Below are positions 47,590-61,011 of a stretch of 64,000 nt of DNA, one piece after another (the first letter of the stretch is position 1; each line of letters begins with the position of its first letter). The notes beneath the pieces were generated by a model. That model ran no database searches, had not been told where the DNA came from, and worked only from the letters and a program-made list of their open reading frames with translations. Origin of the DNA: Aeromonas fluvialis (lineage in GTDB: Bacteria; Pseudomonadota; Gammaproteobacteria; Enterobacterales; Aeromonadaceae); assembly GCF_000819885.1 (NCBI RefSeq), contig NZ_CDBO01000040.1:1-64000 (forward strand), written 5' to 3'. A program made the translations under genes and the position numbers.

Positions 47590-48116
47590 GCCGGCACCCC
47601 GCTGACATTGCTGACACCGCAGGTACGCACGCGTCCGACATTATTAGTTTTGACCTGCATGGAGTAGGTACCGGAAGAAATGGCGATATTCCCAGCAGCC
47701 ATTGTGGCCCTTCTGGGTGAGATACCAAGGGGTCTGACATTGGTTGCCGATTCACTGTAACTGGCCACCAGGCTGATACCGGGATATTCACTGGCATCGG
47801 CGCCTTTACGTCCCTCAATGCTTGAACAAGAGTCGTTACAGCTGCTGCAACTACCATCAATATGAATTCGATAACACCAGTTACTGGTGCCGCTGTTGAA
47901 GATAATAAACTGCAAGGTACGATTACGTTTGATCGCCTCTGACTTGAGCAGCATCACATCCGTGTAAACGGCTTGGGTAGCCGCCTTGACCATCTGCTCC
48001 TGGCGCAATGACTGATAACTGGGGATGGCTACGGTTAGCAGCAGGGCGACCAGAGCCATGGCGATGATCAATTCAATCATGGTAAAACCGGCGGCTCTGC
48101 CCTCTGTGCATTCCAT
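47583..48116 (-). CDS. GspH/FimT-type prepilin
   Basis: A 177-residue prepilin with leader ending AAG and FTMIELIIAMALVALLLTVAIPSYQSLRQEQ. LLKSEAIKRNRTLQFII is the GspH segment. A cysteine cluster, CSSCNDSCSS, sits in the globular domain and is unusual for this family. The ATG at 48116 follows AAGGAG. First gene of the operon, divergent from a PilE-type gene with about 90 bases between. Confidence 0.85.
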   Translation of the reverse strand: MECTEGRAAGFTMIELIIAMALVALLLTVAIPSYQSLRQEQMVKAATQAVYTDVMLLKSEAIKRNRTLQFIIFNSGTSNWCYRIHIDGSCSSCNDSCSSIEGRKGADASEYPGISLVASYSESATNVRPLGISPRRATMAAGNIAISSGTYSMQVKTNNVGRVRTCGVSNVSGVPAC

Positions 48117-48207
48117 TAGCTCAAGACTCCTTTCTTTTTGCATGCCAGTAGAACGTTCTGTCAGTACTATCCTATAGTATCAACCTCTTTCACAAATCAT
48201 GCTGCTC

Positions 48208-48594
48208 ATGAGAATCAAACAATCTGGTATCACTCTGCTGGAACTGATGGTCGTCATCGCCATCGTGGCTATCATTGCGTCCATTGCTTACCCCAGTTTC
48301 ACAGATGGGCTACGCAAGTCCCGCCGAGCCGAGGCGTTCAAGGGGTTGCTCAGCATGCAACTCAAACAGGAGGAGTTCCGGATCTCCAACACCACCTACA
48401 GCTCCAACCTAAACCAAGTGGGCAGTCCGGTCAGCGATTACTATGACTTCTCCATTTCCGGGGCTAGCGCCACCGCCTACACCCTGATTGCCACCAGCAA
48501 GGGGGCCCAGGTCGGCGACAAGGCTGGCAACACCAGCTGTGATAGCTTGACGATCAACAAGGCCGACACCAAGACCCCAGCCGATTGCTGGTAA
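48208..48594 (+). CDS. PilE-type minor pilin (first copy)
   Basis: A 128-residue prepilin with leader MRIKQSG then ITLLELMVVIAIVAIIASIAYPSFTDGLRKSRRAEA. Glu5 is present, and the first mature residue would be isoleucine rather than phenylalanine. A terminal disulfide loop (TSCDSLTI...PADCW) closes the protein, as in PilE. It is the only plus-strand gene in the pilin island, divergent from the first operon and convergent with the second copy. The ribosome binding site is weak; a start 9 bases earlier is possible. Confidence 0.82.
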   Translation: MRIKQSGITLLELMVVIAIVAIIASIAYPSFTDGLRKSRRAEAFKGLLSMQLKQEEFRISNTTYSSNLNQVGSPVSDYYDFSISGASATAYTLIATSKGAQVGDKAGNTSCDSLTINKADTKTPADCW

Positions 48595-48615
48595 CAGGCG
48601 ACCGTTATCGACGTC

Positions 48616-49017
48616 CTACCAGCACTCCGCCGCCGTCATGGTGGCACCTGACACCCCCTGCAGCCCGCTCTGGTCGAGGGTCAACAATCCACAGGGATCG
48701 CCATTCATCGTACCGGTCGGAATGGCGGTCAGGGTATAACGGGCCCCACTGGCATTGAGCGCTACATTGTAATACGCAGCCCCCCCATCCCTCGGCAGGG
48801 TCGCCAAGCCGGCAGAGGCTAGGTTACCGGCGTCGTAATTGCCATTGGCAGTAAACTCCCGCTCCAGATATTGCGCCGCTTCCAGCAACACTGCCTTGGC
48901 TTCGGCCCGCTTGGCAGCCGCCATATAGTTGTTGTAACTGGGATACGCGATCGCGGCCAGAATGGCGACCACTGCGACCACTATCATCAACTCAATCAGG
49001 GTAAAACCACGTTCCAT
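48616..49017 (-). CDS. pilE: PilE minor pilin of the standard operon
   Basis: A 133-residue prepilin with a short leader MERG then [51 protein letters not shown]. The C-terminal disulfide loop [12 protein letters not shown]...AAECW matches PilE. It is the last gene of fimU-pilV-pilW-pilX-pilY1-pilE, 8 bases after pilY1 and behind GGAG. Confidence 0.92.
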   Translation of the reverse strand: MERGFTLIELMIVVAVVAILAAIAYPSYNNYMAAAKRAEAKAVLLEAAQYLEREFTANGNYDAGNLASAGLATLPRDGGAAYYNVALNASGARYTLTAIPTGTMNGDPCGLLTLDQSGLQGVSGATMTAAECW

Positions 49018-49025
49018 GCCAACCT

Positions 49026-52000
49026 CTACTCCAGTTGCAACCAGGACTGGCGGCCACCCAGATCGCCTGCCCCCTCTTCCAGCGTGACCGAGATATTTCC
49101 GCTGGAGCCGCTGATATATTTGCGCTCCATCTCGGCATCTTCCACTACGCTTGGCGTCGTGGTGAGCTCGTCAAATTGCTTGCCGCTGACCGGCACCTTG
49201 ATGTCATTGCCAGCGTCATCCTTGATCGCGACGTAGTCATCATCGTTAACGGCTCCGTCGCCATTGACGTCGAATACCGAATAGGTAAGACGGGCGCCAG
49301 AGATAGGATCCAGCTCCATCAGCCAGGAGCGGCCACCAAAGTCACAGGCATCCGCAGAAGGTATCAAGGTATTGAAGATGAGCCGCTTGTGGCGGTAGAG
49401 CATCTCTGAGACCGCCCGCTCCCCGATCCCCTTGCTCAGCCCGGGTGATTTCAACACCAGATACCAGCCCTTCTGGCTGGTGTAATTGACATCCCTGCTG
49501 GAGGCCACCCGCACATCGAACTTGATGGTGGTACCATTGGCCACAAACTCATGGGTGATGCTCTGCTGCAACAACTGGCTACGGCTCACCTCCGCCCCCG
49601 TATCCCAGATGCCATAGACTGCCTCCAGCCTTGGATTGGTGGGTAATGACTTGTCATCGTTGGTGAAATAGCTGCCCGTCCCCAGCAACACCATGATCCC
49701 CCCTTTGGGATGGCGGATCGCCAGTGGCCGCATGGTAATGGGTTGGCGTGTACTGGTCGAACAGGTACCGTCGCAGGCCTGAAACAGCGGCTTGGGTTTA
49801 TTGCCAACCTTGAACGCAACTCCCCACTGTGCGCTGTTATTGTCGGTCAGATCGAATTTCCACAGATTGCCGTGCAGGTCACCGGCATAGACATAGTCGA
49901 CCACCCTGTCCCCGTCTTGATCTACCGGCAAGGGGGAAGATAGACCGTTGGGCTCGCTGGCCGAGCCCACCTGGGTATCGATTTCCTTGATGACGGCGCC
50001 GGTCGCCAGATCCAGCACAAACAGCCGGGCGGTCTGGCTGGTGCTGTTGTAGCCGTTGGCCACCAGGGCAACCCACTTGTTGTCGGCCTTGACCCGCACC
50101 AGCGTCGGGGCTGCCAACGCGATCCCCATCTCGGAATGGGTGAACTCCCACAGCATCTTGTCAGCGGTGAAGTTGTTCGGTGCAGTCACATCGATGGCAA
50201 ATACTGCCTTGCCACCAGCGCCAGTGGATCCCAGCAAGATACTCTTCCAGCGACTGCCCAGATAGGCATCTCCCACCTTGGGCGTTCCATCCACAAAGTA
50301 ACGATGGCTGTAATTCGGTCTGGTCAACTGATGCAGCTCCCCCAGCAGGCTGGCCGGGATATAGGCCAATCGCTCGACACCATCAGCCACCCGAAAGCCG
50401 TGCAGCATGCCGTCATTGGCACCGACATAGAGCATGGGCGTGCGGCCGGTGATCGCAGTCGAGCCCAGAAAAGCCTGATAACTCTCCCGCTCGGTCTGGG
50501 TCAGACCGGCGGCACTGCTGTAACCGTAATCACGCTTGCCCACATAGACGGGATCCGAATTGATGATGTCGCCGAGCAGATCGCTGCGATTGCGAAACGC
50601 CCCGCCATTGCGTTGCTCCCCAGCGGGCTCACCGCGCAGATAGGCGACACGACTTTCCCCAAGGTTGTCGCCAGCAATATTGAACAGGGCACGATTGGTC
50701 GCATTCAGCGTATCCCAACGGAAAGGAATGCCGACGCCACCTTGCAGGGTATAGATATTGCGTGCCGAAGGCTCGGGGATCAAGGTAGCGGCATCCCAGG
50801 CAATCTCTCCAAGGGAGCCATCGCTGTTAAGCGGGATCGAGACCAGTTGACCCGACCAGTCGCCACTGTTGTAGCGGGCCTGATAGATATGAGTATTGCT
50901 ATCCAGCCGTGTGGCGTTGGCCGTTACCGAACTGGCTGAGCTGTTACGCGCAGCAATCTGTGCCAGGGTGCTGCTCAGGGCTGCGGCAAAGGTATCGGGG
51001 TCGGCCGCGCTGAAGAAGCTGCCTTTGCTATTGACGGCGGCATGCCACAAATCATCGATCTTGTACTCCGGAATATAGGTCGAATTCTTATACTCCCCGT
51101 CAGCCGGGTCATGAGGGTTAGGCCAGCGACTCGGGATACCGTTTGACGGATTGAGCGACCCATTGACCCCGAGCCCTACGGTAAAGTTGACCAGATGCTG
51201 CCAGTTGGCAGAGTCTGCCGTACTGGTCGGCACCTTGTTGGCCAGGTCGCTACGCAGATCCGTCTTCCAGTATTTGTAGGCCACGTCTGCCAGGGTGTTC
51301 TTGATGCCATCCTGGTCCTGATCGCCGACCGAGGGCGAATCACCGTTCCAGTAGCCATCCGTCATCAGAATGTTGTAGCTCTGGCGGCAGGTCAGATGAG
51401 GAAGTGTGCTGCCGGCATGGGCAGACCAAGGGCCGTTATCGTCACTGCGGGAAAAATAATCCCCTACCTCTTTCAGACTGGTGCGCAGCGGTGTCCCCTT
51501 CGCCGGAATGTCGCGGCCATACAGCTCACCAAAAAAAGCGGTTCGATCAGTACCTGAAAAAGGGGTTACACCTCGGATCACGCTGCCACTGGCATTGATA
51601 GTGGCAAAGCCGACCCGAATGGTCTCCCCTTGGCTGGCGAAGGCTCTTCCTACTCCGGCCCGGGCCGCCAGGATCCGCGAACGATAATAGGTGTACCAGT
51701 TGGCAAAGTTCTGAATTTCCTCGTCATAGGTACAAACGGGCGCATTTTTGCAATCACTGCGGTTTGAGCTCCCGCTGTAGGTGCTGCCAGGCTTTATCTC
51801 GACCCGGGTATAACTGCCCACTTTCTTCACATCACCACTCCCCTTGTAGGTGAAGTAGACTGCAGGAAAGAAGGTCTCGTCATCGTTGTAATCGGTAGAG
51901 GAGAACTCGGTGTAGTATCGCAGGGGCTTGGAACGGATGCTCTTGGTCAGATCACGACAACCTGCGGCGAGATTGAGAGGATTGTGCGGAGCGCAGGTGC

Positions 52001-52379
52001 TGTCGGCCTTGTCCATCAAGGTGCCATCCGCATTAGCCCAGGGGCGATAGGTCAGCTGCGGGTTGTAATAGAGCTTGTTGTTATGGCTAGAACGGGTATA
52101 GGCATTGCGATTACTGCTCGCGGTAAAGGTCACGGTGCGATTAGCATAATCCTCACTGCCATAGACCTTGCTTGCTCGTGGGTAAATATAACGTGCGTCA
52201 TTCTCTATAAGTGATTCCGGCATGATCTCAAAATGCATCGAGCCCGAATCATCCAAGGTAAACATGATATTGGGTTCGGCACGAGTACCGAGATATAGCG
52301 GAACCTGGGCAATATCGAGCGCCGCCTGCGCCGAAGCACAGCAGAGCATCATCGAGAGTCCAAAACCGAGTTTGCTCAT
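49026..52379 (-). CDS. pilY1: Type IV pilus tip protein PilY1
   Basis: A 1117-residue secreted protein with signal peptide ([16 protein letters not shown]). Near residue 43 is FTLDDSGSM, a VWA-type metal-ion site. The C-terminal half is the PilY1 beta-propeller; [26 protein letters not shown] is the known calcium-binding loop that controls pilus retraction in Pseudomonas. A second EF-hand-like loop, [12 protein letters not shown], lies near the end. AGGAGG precedes the ATG at 52379; codons upstream overlap pilX. It should cap the pilus and act in surface sensing and adhesion. Confidence 0.95.
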   Translation of the reverse strand: MSKLGFGLSMMLCCASAQAALDIAQVPLYLGTRAEPNIMFTLDDSGSMHFEIMPESLIENDARYIYPRASKVYGSEDYANRTVTFTASSNRNAYTRSSHNNKLYYNPQLTYRPWANADGTLMDKADSTCAPHNPLNLAAGCRDLTKSIRSKPLRYYTEFSSTDYNDDETFFPAVYFTYKGSGDVKKVGSYTRVEIKPGSTYSGSSNRSDCKNAPVCTYDEEIQNFANWYTYYRSRILAARAGVGRAFASQGETIRVGFATINASGSVIRGVTPFSGTDRTAFFGELYGRDIPAKGTPLRTSLKEVGDYFSRSDDNGPWSAHAGSTLPHLTCRQSYNILMTDGYWNGDSPSVGDQDQDGIKNTLADVAYKYWKTDLRSDLANKVPTSTADSANWQHLVNFTVGLGVNGSLNPSNGIPSRWPNPHDPADGEYKNSTYIPEYKIDDLWHAAVNSKGSFFSAADPDTFAAALSSTLAQIAARNSSASSVTANATRLDSNTHIYQARYNSGDWSGQLVSIPLNSDGSLGEIAWDAATLIPEPSARNIYTLQGGVGIPFRWDTLNATNRALFNIAGDNLGESRVAYLRGEPAGEQRNGGAFRNRSDLLGDIINSDPVYVGKRDYGYSSAAGLTQTERESYQAFLGSTAITGRTPMLYVGANDGMLHGFRVADGVERLAYIPASLLGELHQLTRPNYSHRYFVDGTPKVGDAYLGSRWKSILLGSTGAGGKAVFAIDVTAPNNFTADKMLWEFTHSEMGIALAAPTLVRVKADNKWVALVANGYNSTSQTARLFVLDLATGAVIKEIDTQVGSASEPNGLSSPLPVDQDGDRVVDYVYAGDLHGNLWKFDLTDNNSAQWGVAFKVGNKPKPLFQACDGTCSTSTRQPITMRPLAIRHPKGGIMVLLGTGSYFTNDDKSLPTNPRLEAVYGIWDTGAEVSRSQLLQQSITHEFVANGTTIKFDVRVASSRDVNYTSQKGWYLVLKSPGLSKGIGERAVSEMLYRHKRLIFNTLIPSADACDFGGRSWLMELDPISGARLTYSVFDVNGDGAVNDDDYVAIKDDAGNDIKVPVSGKQFDELTTTPSVVEDAEMERKYISGSSGNISVTLEEGAGDLGGRQSWLQLE

Positions 52380-52389
52380 ACCCCGCCTC

Positions 52390-52866
52390 CTAGCGACTAT
52401 AGGTCGATTGCAACAGCACCCGGCTCTCGTCCGAGAGACCAAATCCCCTTGCTGTGATGCGATAGAGACGGCGCTCGCTGATGGGCTCATCGACCGCCAG
52501 ATTCTCGCTGCCCCCTAGGGTATAGGGCAACCGTTCGATAAAGTATTCGGGGGCACGCCCCGCCAGACCGCTGCTGGCATAGGTGCGCCAGGATGTGGAG
52601 GGTGATGCGGGATCCACCGCGGTATCGACAAATTCATACAGGCCCGCGCTGTTGTCATAAGGACCCGAGTTGCCAGCCTCGATATAGCGTTCGGCGGCGC
52701 GCAGACCAGCCTCTGCCGCCTGCAGCGCTTGCAGCGCCTCCTTCTGGTTGCCTGCCATCTTCTCCTGCAGCTGCGCGCCCCGCATGCCGGCCATGCCCAG
52801 CAGGCTCACCATGACCAGAAAAATCAGGCTGATCACCAGCGCCATCCCCTGTTGTCGATGCATCAT
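52390..52866 (-). CDS. pilX: PilX minor pilin
   Basis: 158 residues, MMHRQQG then MALVISLIFLVMVSLLGMAGMRGAQLQEKMAGNQKEALQALQAAEAGLRAAERYI, the classical PilX N terminus, lacking Glu5. It bridges PilY1 to the other minor pilins. GAGGAG lies 7 bases before the ATG at 52866. It is 11 bases from pilY1. Confidence 0.92.
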   Translation of the reverse strand: MMHRQQGMALVISLIFLVMVSLLGMAGMRGAQLQEKMAGNQKEALQALQAAEAGLRAAERYIEAGNSGPYDNSAGLYEFVDTAVDPASPSTSWRTYASSGLAGRAPEYFIERLPYTLGGSENLAVDEPISERRLYRITARGFGLSDESRVLLQSTYSR

Positions 52867-52877
52867 GACTGGGCTCC

Positions 52878-53972
52878 TCAAGGTAACCGATTACGCAGCG
52901 CGACCGTAGTCTCGGCTACCCAGTACCAGTTGCGATCGGTCGCCTGGAAGGTGGCGCCGGCAAAGCTCAGAGCCTGCGGGGCCGACACCACATTGCCCTG
53001 ATTGCTGCGCATCAGAAGCTGTACCCCAATTCCCAGCACGTTGTCCCAGTTTGGATTGCTGGCGGCGCTCACATAGCGATCCGTCGCCCGATCCCGGTTC
53101 TGATCCTCCCCGAACGTGAGCTGCATATTGGCAACCCCTTCAATGAGGGGCATGCCGACGGCAACTCCACTCTTGCGATAGAGGGCATAGGGACTGCTGG
53201 CCGAAGGGCGGGCGATATAGTAGAGGCGGGTCTCCACCCTGTTCAGGGTCGAGCCTGGCCCGAAGCGCTCCTCGACCGGGCTGCTTGCACCGCCCCAGGA
53301 GCTGGTGGCATTGCCCGGTGTGTATTTGTTGTCATTGGAGTGGCCGATATTGACCTCGTCACCCCCGCCAATCACTTGGGTCTGGGTGATCTGGAAGATC
53401 CTCGCCTTTTGGCAATCGGAGACCATAACGATATCTCCCTCGCACAGATCGCTGTAACCCTGCTTGCCGGTGCCGCAATAGTCCACCTTGCTGGAGAGAT
53501 GCTGGACAAACAGCTGGGCTGCGCTATTGTTGCGCACCACAGGGACACCGACGCCGGCCGGCCCTTGTACCAGCAACACATCGCTATCCGGCATGGGCCT
53601 GGGCTCGGATCCCGTAAACAGGGCAGAAAGAGGGGCTGGCAAGGTGGCCGTCACATTGTCATAGCCACGCAAAAAGGTGGTGAAGTTGTAGGGCAGTGCC
53701 GCGTTGTTGTTGAGGGTATTGGTAATATTGACCCCCTGTTTGCTAAGACACCCCTGATAACCCACCATCCGCAGTTCTTTTTGCAGCAGATTGATCGCAA
53801 ACCGGCTGTCTTCCTGTACACGGGCAATGGCCTCGCCAGTGAGATAGGTTTTGTGATTGCCGAGAAATACCTGAATGATGACTCCCACCGTCACCAGTGA
53901 CAGCACCAGGGCGATCATCACCTCGACCAAGCCGACCCCGTGTTGGCGTGGTGGCAGACCAATCCTGCTCAT
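52878..53972 (-). CDS. pilW: PilW minor pilin
   Basis: A 364-residue prepilin: leader to RQHG, then VGLVEVMIALVLSLVTVGVIIQVFLGNHKTYLTGEAIARVQEDSRFAINLLQKELRMVGYQGC, typical PilW. It overlaps the end of pilV by 4 bases (ATGA). Confidence 0.93.
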   Translation of the reverse strand: MSRIGLPPRQHGVGLVEVMIALVLSLVTVGVIIQVFLGNHKTYLTGEAIARVQEDSRFAINLLQKELRMVGYQGCLSKQGVNITNTLNNNAALPYNFTTFLRGYDNVTATLPAPLSALFTGSEPRPMPDSDVLLVQGPAGVGVPVVRNNSAAQLFVQHLSSKVDYCGTGKQGYSDLCEGDIVMVSDCQKARIFQITQTQVIGGGDEVNIGHSNDNKYTPGNATSSWGGASSPVEERFGPGSTLNRVETRLYYIARPSASSPYALYRKSGVAVGMPLIEGVANMQLTFGEDQNRDRATDRYVSAASNPNWDNVLGIGVQLLMRSNQGNVVSAPQALSFAGATFQATDRNWYWVAETTVALRNRLP

Positions 53973-54382
53973 AGGTCAGTCCTCAGGATCATGCTGCGCA
54001 ACGCGGGGTCTGTCGCCAGTCGGCTGCTATCCCACTGAATGGTGATGGTGGCCCTTCCGGCGCTAACCGCCACGGCACCATCGCCACCTGGCAGCTCGTT
54101 CAATACCCGCTTCCAGTGCAATAAGTCCTGTACCGCCATGGAGCTGCCCGAGACCGTTTCGCCCAGAGCGATGTTGTATTGCCCGATCAGGGCCGCGCTG
54201 CGATTAGCCCGCATCATGTCGTTGATCATGTAGGCGTACTGGGTCGCTTCGGTGCGCGTCAGGGCAGACTGATTGCTCTTGAGTGCCTGCAACTGCAGGG
54301 TCGCCATGCCCAGAATGCCGATGGAGAGCACCAGCACCGAGATCATGATTTCAAGCAGTGACAAGCCCTGTTGTCGTGTCAT
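53969..54382 (-). CDS. pilV: PilV minor pilin
   Basis: A 137-residue prepilin, MTRQQG then LSLLEIMISVLVLSIGILGMATLQLQALKSNQSALTRTEATQYAYMINDMMRAN, with Glu5. Normal PilV length, in contrast to the 702-residue version 10 kb away. It overlaps fimU by ATGA. Confidence 0.93.
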   Translation of the reverse strand: MTRQQGLSLLEIMISVLVLSIGILGMATLQLQALKSNQSALTRTEATQYAYMINDMMRANRSAALIGQYNIALGETVSGSSMAVQDLLHWKRVLNELPGGDGAVAVSAGRATITIQWDSSRLATDPALRSMILRTDL

Positions 54383-54882
54383 GGGCAACGCACCTCGGCG
54401 ATGGAAGGGCGACCTGCCGCAGTGATAGTAATATCGCGGGCCGCCTCGTTGCGACACCCTTCAGGGCGCAGGGCAAACACCTGCGATACCTGGGAGCGGC
54501 CATCGAGAAAACCATCACCACTGAAGCGCAGCAGGGAGGTATTGCTACTCAGGGTAGCTGTCTCCATATCGGAGAAATTCCGCAGCAACTCGCCGTTATC
54601 GAGCCTGCCGTTGCCATTGCCATCGACCCAGATCTGCCAACCGGCCTCCCAGTGATGCTGGGGCAGGTTATCGGCAGAGGCGGAGAGGATCACTACCATG
54701 TTGCGGCGAATGGCTTCTGAGCGAGCAAGGTTGATGGCCGCGACAAAGTTGTTGGCCTGAGTATTGAGAGAAATGGTGCGCAGCAAAGCGCTGAAGGAAG
54801 GAACCCCCAACGTGAGTAACAAAGAGACGAGCACTATGGTCACCATAAGCTCGATAAGGCTAAAACCTGAACGCAAAAACAT
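54379..54882 (-). CDS. fimU: FimU/FimT-type minor pilin
   Basis: A 167-residue GspH-family prepilin: MFLRSG then FSLIELMVTIVLVSLLLTLGVPSFSALLRTISLNTQANNFVAAINLARSEAIRRN. The segment IWVDGNGNGRLDNGE and the disulfide pair EGCRN and EVRCP fit FimU. The ATG at 54882 fits the short pilin leader. It is the first gene of the standard operon and lies about 250 bases after ispH. Confidence 0.9.
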   Translation of the reverse strand: MFLRSGFSLIELMVTIVLVSLLLTLGVPSFSALLRTISLNTQANNFVAAINLARSEAIRRNMVVILSASADNLPQHHWEAGWQIWVDGNGNGRLDNGELLRNFSDMETATLSSNTSLLRFSGDGFLDGRSQVSQVFALRPEGCRNEAARDITITAAGRPSIAEVRCP

Positions 54883-55074
54883 CCTGTTTCGCTCTGATTT
54901 GTACCGGGAGGACAGACACACTCCATGTGTGCTCAGCCAGAGTAAGGGCTTGCAGACAAGTCTATGCCGGGCACTTGGGGTTTCAATCCTGTCTATTCAA
55001 AATTTCGAGCTACATCATCAATTTTCGCAGCGATCTGGTCGTGAACATGCACAAAGGACTCGATGGAACCTATA

Positions 55075-55103
55075 ATAAAAAGCCACCTCGATGTGAGGTG
55101 GCT
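55075..55103 (-). terminator. Terminator of the ileS-lspA-fkpB-ispH run
   Basis: AGCCACCTC-GATGT-GAGGTGGCT with a TTTTTATTA tail on the minus strand lies 37 bases after the ispH stop. Confidence 0.85.
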
Positions 55104-55139
55104 CTGGCAATAAACGGGTATCCGGCGGGATAAGACGGG

Positions 55140-56075
55140 TCAGATGATCCGCAGCTCCGGCGGCACCTCAAAGACTACGTTCTCTTCACGGCCGGGATGC
55201 TCGGCGACGACCTTGCCACCCAGCTCGCGCAGGCGGGTGATGACGCTTTGCACCAGCACCTCGGGGGCAGAGGCGCCAGCAGTGACACCGATCGCCTTCA
55301 CCCCTTCCAGCCAGCTTGCCTCTATCATCGATGCATCGTCGATAAGATAGGCCTTGGTGCCCACCTTTTCGGCCAGTTCGCGCAACCGGTTGGAGTTGGA
55401 GGAGTTGCGAGACCCCACCACCAGCATGGCGTCCACCAGCTCAGCCATCTCCCGTACCGCATCCTGACGGTTCTGGGTGGCGTAGCAGATATCGTCCTTG
55501 CGCGGCCCCTGGATCTTGGGGAAGTGCTTGCGCAGCGCATCGATCACCTCGGCAGTTTCGTCCATGCTAAGGGTGGTTTGGGTGACGAAGCAGAGATCAT
55601 CCGGGTTCTTCACCTGGAGTTTGGCAACGTCCTCCGGCGTCTCCACCAGATACATGCCCCCCTCGCGGTTCTCGTATTGCCCCATGGTGCCGATCACCTC
55701 GGGATGGCCGGCGTGACCGATGAGCACAGCTTCGGATCCCTTGCGGCTGGCGCGATGGACCTCCATATGCACCTTGGTCACCAGCGGGCAGGTGGCATCG
55801 AACACCTTGAGGGCGCGGGACTTGGCCATCTCGCGCACCGTCTTGGCCACACCGTGAGCAGAGAAGATGACGATGCTGTCATCCGGCACCTCATCCAGCT
55901 CCTCGACGAACACGGCCCCCGCATCCTTGAGCTTGTTCACCACATAGCGGTTATGAACCACTTCGTGGCGGACATAGATGGGGGCGCCAAACTTCTCCAG
56001 CGCGCTCTCGACAATGCTGATGGCGCGATCAACTCCGGCGCAAAAACCACGAGGGTTAGCGAGCAGAATATCCAT
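55140..56075 (-). CDS. ispH: 4-hydroxy-3-methylbut-2-enyl diphosphate reductase
   Basis: The last enzyme of the MEP isoprenoid pathway, 311 residues. The 4Fe-4S cysteines are in [10 protein letters not shown] (Cys12), DATCPLV and [19 protein letters not shown] and HAGHPEV are substrate-site segments. Its start overlaps the fkpB stop (TAATG). Confidence 0.97.
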   Translation of the reverse strand: MDILLANPRGFCAGVDRAISIVESALEKFGAPIYVRHEVVHNRYVVNKLKDAGAVFVEELDEVPDDSIVIFSAHGVAKTVREMAKSRALKVFDATCPLVTKVHMEVHRASRKGSEAVLIGHAGHPEVIGTMGQYENREGGMYLVETPEDVAKLQVKNPDDLCFVTQTTLSMDETAEVIDALRKHFPKIQGPRKDDICYATQNRQDAVREMAELVDAMLVVGSRNSSNSNRLRELAEKVGTKAYLIDDASMIEASWLEGVKAIGVTAGASAPEVLVQSVITRLRELGGKVVAEHPGREENVVFEVPPELRII

Positions 56076-56527
56076 TAGTGCACCTTCTCCTCGTCATCAA
56101 CCCCCAGGATCTCCACCTCAAAGGTGACGGTATGGCCGGCCAGGGGGTGGTTGAAATCGACCGTGACCGACATTCCGGCCACCGCCCGGACGATGCCCGG
56201 CAGCTCGCTGCCGTTGGGCTGATCGAACAATATGATGGTACCGACCTTGGGCTCCACCTCGGCGCCGAACTTGGCGCGATCCAGATGGTAGATATTATCC
56301 GGATTGGAGAGGCCAAACGCCTGCTCAGGTGCCAGCGTGAAGCTCTTGCTCTCCCCCTCGTGCAAGCCAAGCAGGCACTGCTCGAAGGTGTTGGTCAGGC
56401 TGCCATCGCCCATCCGCAGGCGGGCCGGTTTGCCGTGCAGCGCAGTGCTGTCGGCAACCGAACCATCTTCCAGCTTGATGGTGAAGTGGAACAGCACGCT
56501 GCTGTCAGTGGTGATCTGCTGGCTCAT
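56075..56527 (-). CDS. fkpB: FKBP-type peptidyl-prolyl isomerase, SlyD-like
   Basis: A 150-residue PPIase. [16 protein letters not shown] and [21 protein letters not shown] form the FKBP fold, and [18 protein letters not shown] ends it. Known as FkpB (SlpA) in enterics. It overlaps lspA by ATGA and ispH by 1 base. Confidence 0.95.
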   Translation of the reverse strand: MSQQITTDSSVLFHFTIKLEDGSVADSTALHGKPARLRMGDGSLTNTFEQCLLGLHEGESKSFTLAPEQAFGLSNPDNIYHLDRAKFGAEVEPKVGTIILFDQPNGSELPGIVRAVAGMSVTVDFNHPLAGHTVTFEVEILGVDDEEKVH

Positions 56528-57020
56528 GCCTGCTCCTTTTTCTCACCCCGGAAACCGTCCAGCACTATCATGGCGGCCCCGATAAAGATAAAGCTGTCAG
56601 CAAAGTTGAATGCCGGCCAGTGAGCGGTGCCCCAATAGAAATCGAGGAAATCGACCACATGACCCAGCACCAGCCGATCAAAGACATTGCCCAGCGCACC
56701 GCCGATGATGAGCGAATAGGCGATGCCGCTCCAGCGCTCGGTAACGGATTGCTTGCGCAACCAGTGGGTCAGCAAGCCACAGATGGCAAACGCCAGCACG
56801 GCGAAGAACCAACGCTGCCAGCCCCCCTGATCTGCCAGAAAGCTGAATGCGGCGCCCTTGTTGTAGACGTGCACCAGATTGAAGAAGGGGGTGATCTCCA
56901 CCCCCGGGTAACCAAATGGCAGCAACTTGACCACGGCGATCTTGCTCGCCTGGTCCAGCACAAAGGCCAACACCGCCAGCCACAGCCAACGCAGGCCGCT
57001 TTTATGTTGAGTCATGTTCA

Positions 57021-57021
<1 letters not shown>
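56524..57021 (-). CDS. lspA: Lipoprotein signal peptidase II
   Basis: A 165-residue membrane aspartyl protease that removes signal peptides from prolipoproteins. Catalytic aspartates are in GALGNVFDRL and FNFADSFIFIG. It has four membrane helices. Its start overlaps the ileS stop by 1 base, and its end overlaps fkpB. Confidence 0.97.
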
Positions 57022-59881
<2,860 letters not shown>

Positions 59882-59882
<1 letters not shown>

Positions 59883-60856
59883 CAGTCCTGGGTTCCCTTC
59901 TTTGCTAAAAGAGTGCTGGGTAAATTGAATTGTGGCAGCCCGAACCAGGCTCGGGCCGCCAGGGCATCTCGTTCGATCTGCTCTTTCAAGGCAGTGAAAG
60001 AGGCAAACTTCTGCTCTTCGCGCAGCTTGTGGCGAAGCAGCACCTTGACCTGCTGACCATATAGATCACCAGAAAAATTAAATAGATGTACTTCCAATCT
60101 GGCTTGAGTACCGCTCAAGGTCGGCCGTACACCCACATTGGCGACACCGGGGAAGGTCTTGCCGGAACATATCACTTCCACCGCAAACACGCCACCGACC
60201 GGGATTACCTGGCGCTTGAGGGCCAGATTGGCGGTGGGAAAACCTATGGTGCGCCCCAGCTTGTCGCCGTGGGCCACCCGGCCGCTGATGGTATAGGGAC
60301 GGCCAAGCATCAACTCGACTTCCGCCATCCGGCCTGCTTTGAGCGCCTCACGCACCAGGGTGCTGCTGACCCGCTGCCGTTCCAGCTGGAAGCTCTGGGT
60401 GCTGATCACCTCGAAGCCGAAGCGCTGACCCGCCTCCTCCAGCAGGTGGAAATCCCCTTGTCGCCCCTTGCCAAAGCGAAAATCGTCGCCGACCACCAGA
60501 TAGCGCACCCCGAGTTTCTCCACCAGCAACTGCTCGATAAAGCTGGCGGCCGCCTGTTCGGCAAAGCGGTGGCTGAAGCGCACGCAGAGCATGCGGTCGA
60601 TATCCAGCCCCTGCAGCGCTTCGTACTTCTCCCGCAACCGGCTCAACCGGGCGGGCGCCGCCGTGCCGGCAAACAGCTCCAGCGGCTGCGGCTCAAACAG
60701 CATGACGCAGGCGGGCAATCCCAGCTGGGCCGCTTTCTCCTTGAGACGTGCCAATACCGCATGGTGACCCTGATGAACCCCATCAAAGTTGCCAATGGTT
60801 AATACACATCCCCGGTGACGGGGCTTGAGATTGTGAATGCCGCGAATAAGCTCCAT
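59882..60856 (-). CDS. ribF: Bifunctional riboflavin kinase / FAD synthetase
   Basis: A 324-residue enzyme making FMN and FAD. The N-terminal nucleotidyltransferase has [15 protein letters not shown] and [14 protein letters not shown]. The C-terminal kinase has [15 protein letters not shown] and VGVRPTL. The ATG at 60856 is chosen because the usual start [10 protein letters not shown] lies there; in-frame codons upstream lack support. It overlaps ileS by 1 base. Confidence 0.96.
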
Positions 60857-60969
60857 CAGTGCCTTGTGCGTTGCTGCCATGGAAATCGGCGGATTATATA
60901 TCAGGCAGCAGGCAGGGTCAGCCCTCATAGCCTGATTTCAACTATCCGGAGCCAATCCCGAACCCCTGC

Positions 60970-60999
60970 GGCGCCATGAGGCACTATCCTCATGGCGCC
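60970..60999. other. Long perfect hairpin between murJ and ribF
   Basis: GGCGCCATGAG-8 bases-CTCATGGCGCC, an 11-bp perfect stem, lies 12 bases after the murJ stop. There is no U run on either side, so a classical terminator is unlikely. Confidence 0.55.
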
Positions 61000-61011
61000 A
61001 CAGGCTCATGG

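Noticed and set aside
54922..55074. Short + strand frames between fimU and ispH
   Set aside because: No ribosome binding site, no motif and poor codon use; treated as non-coding leader of the pilin operon.
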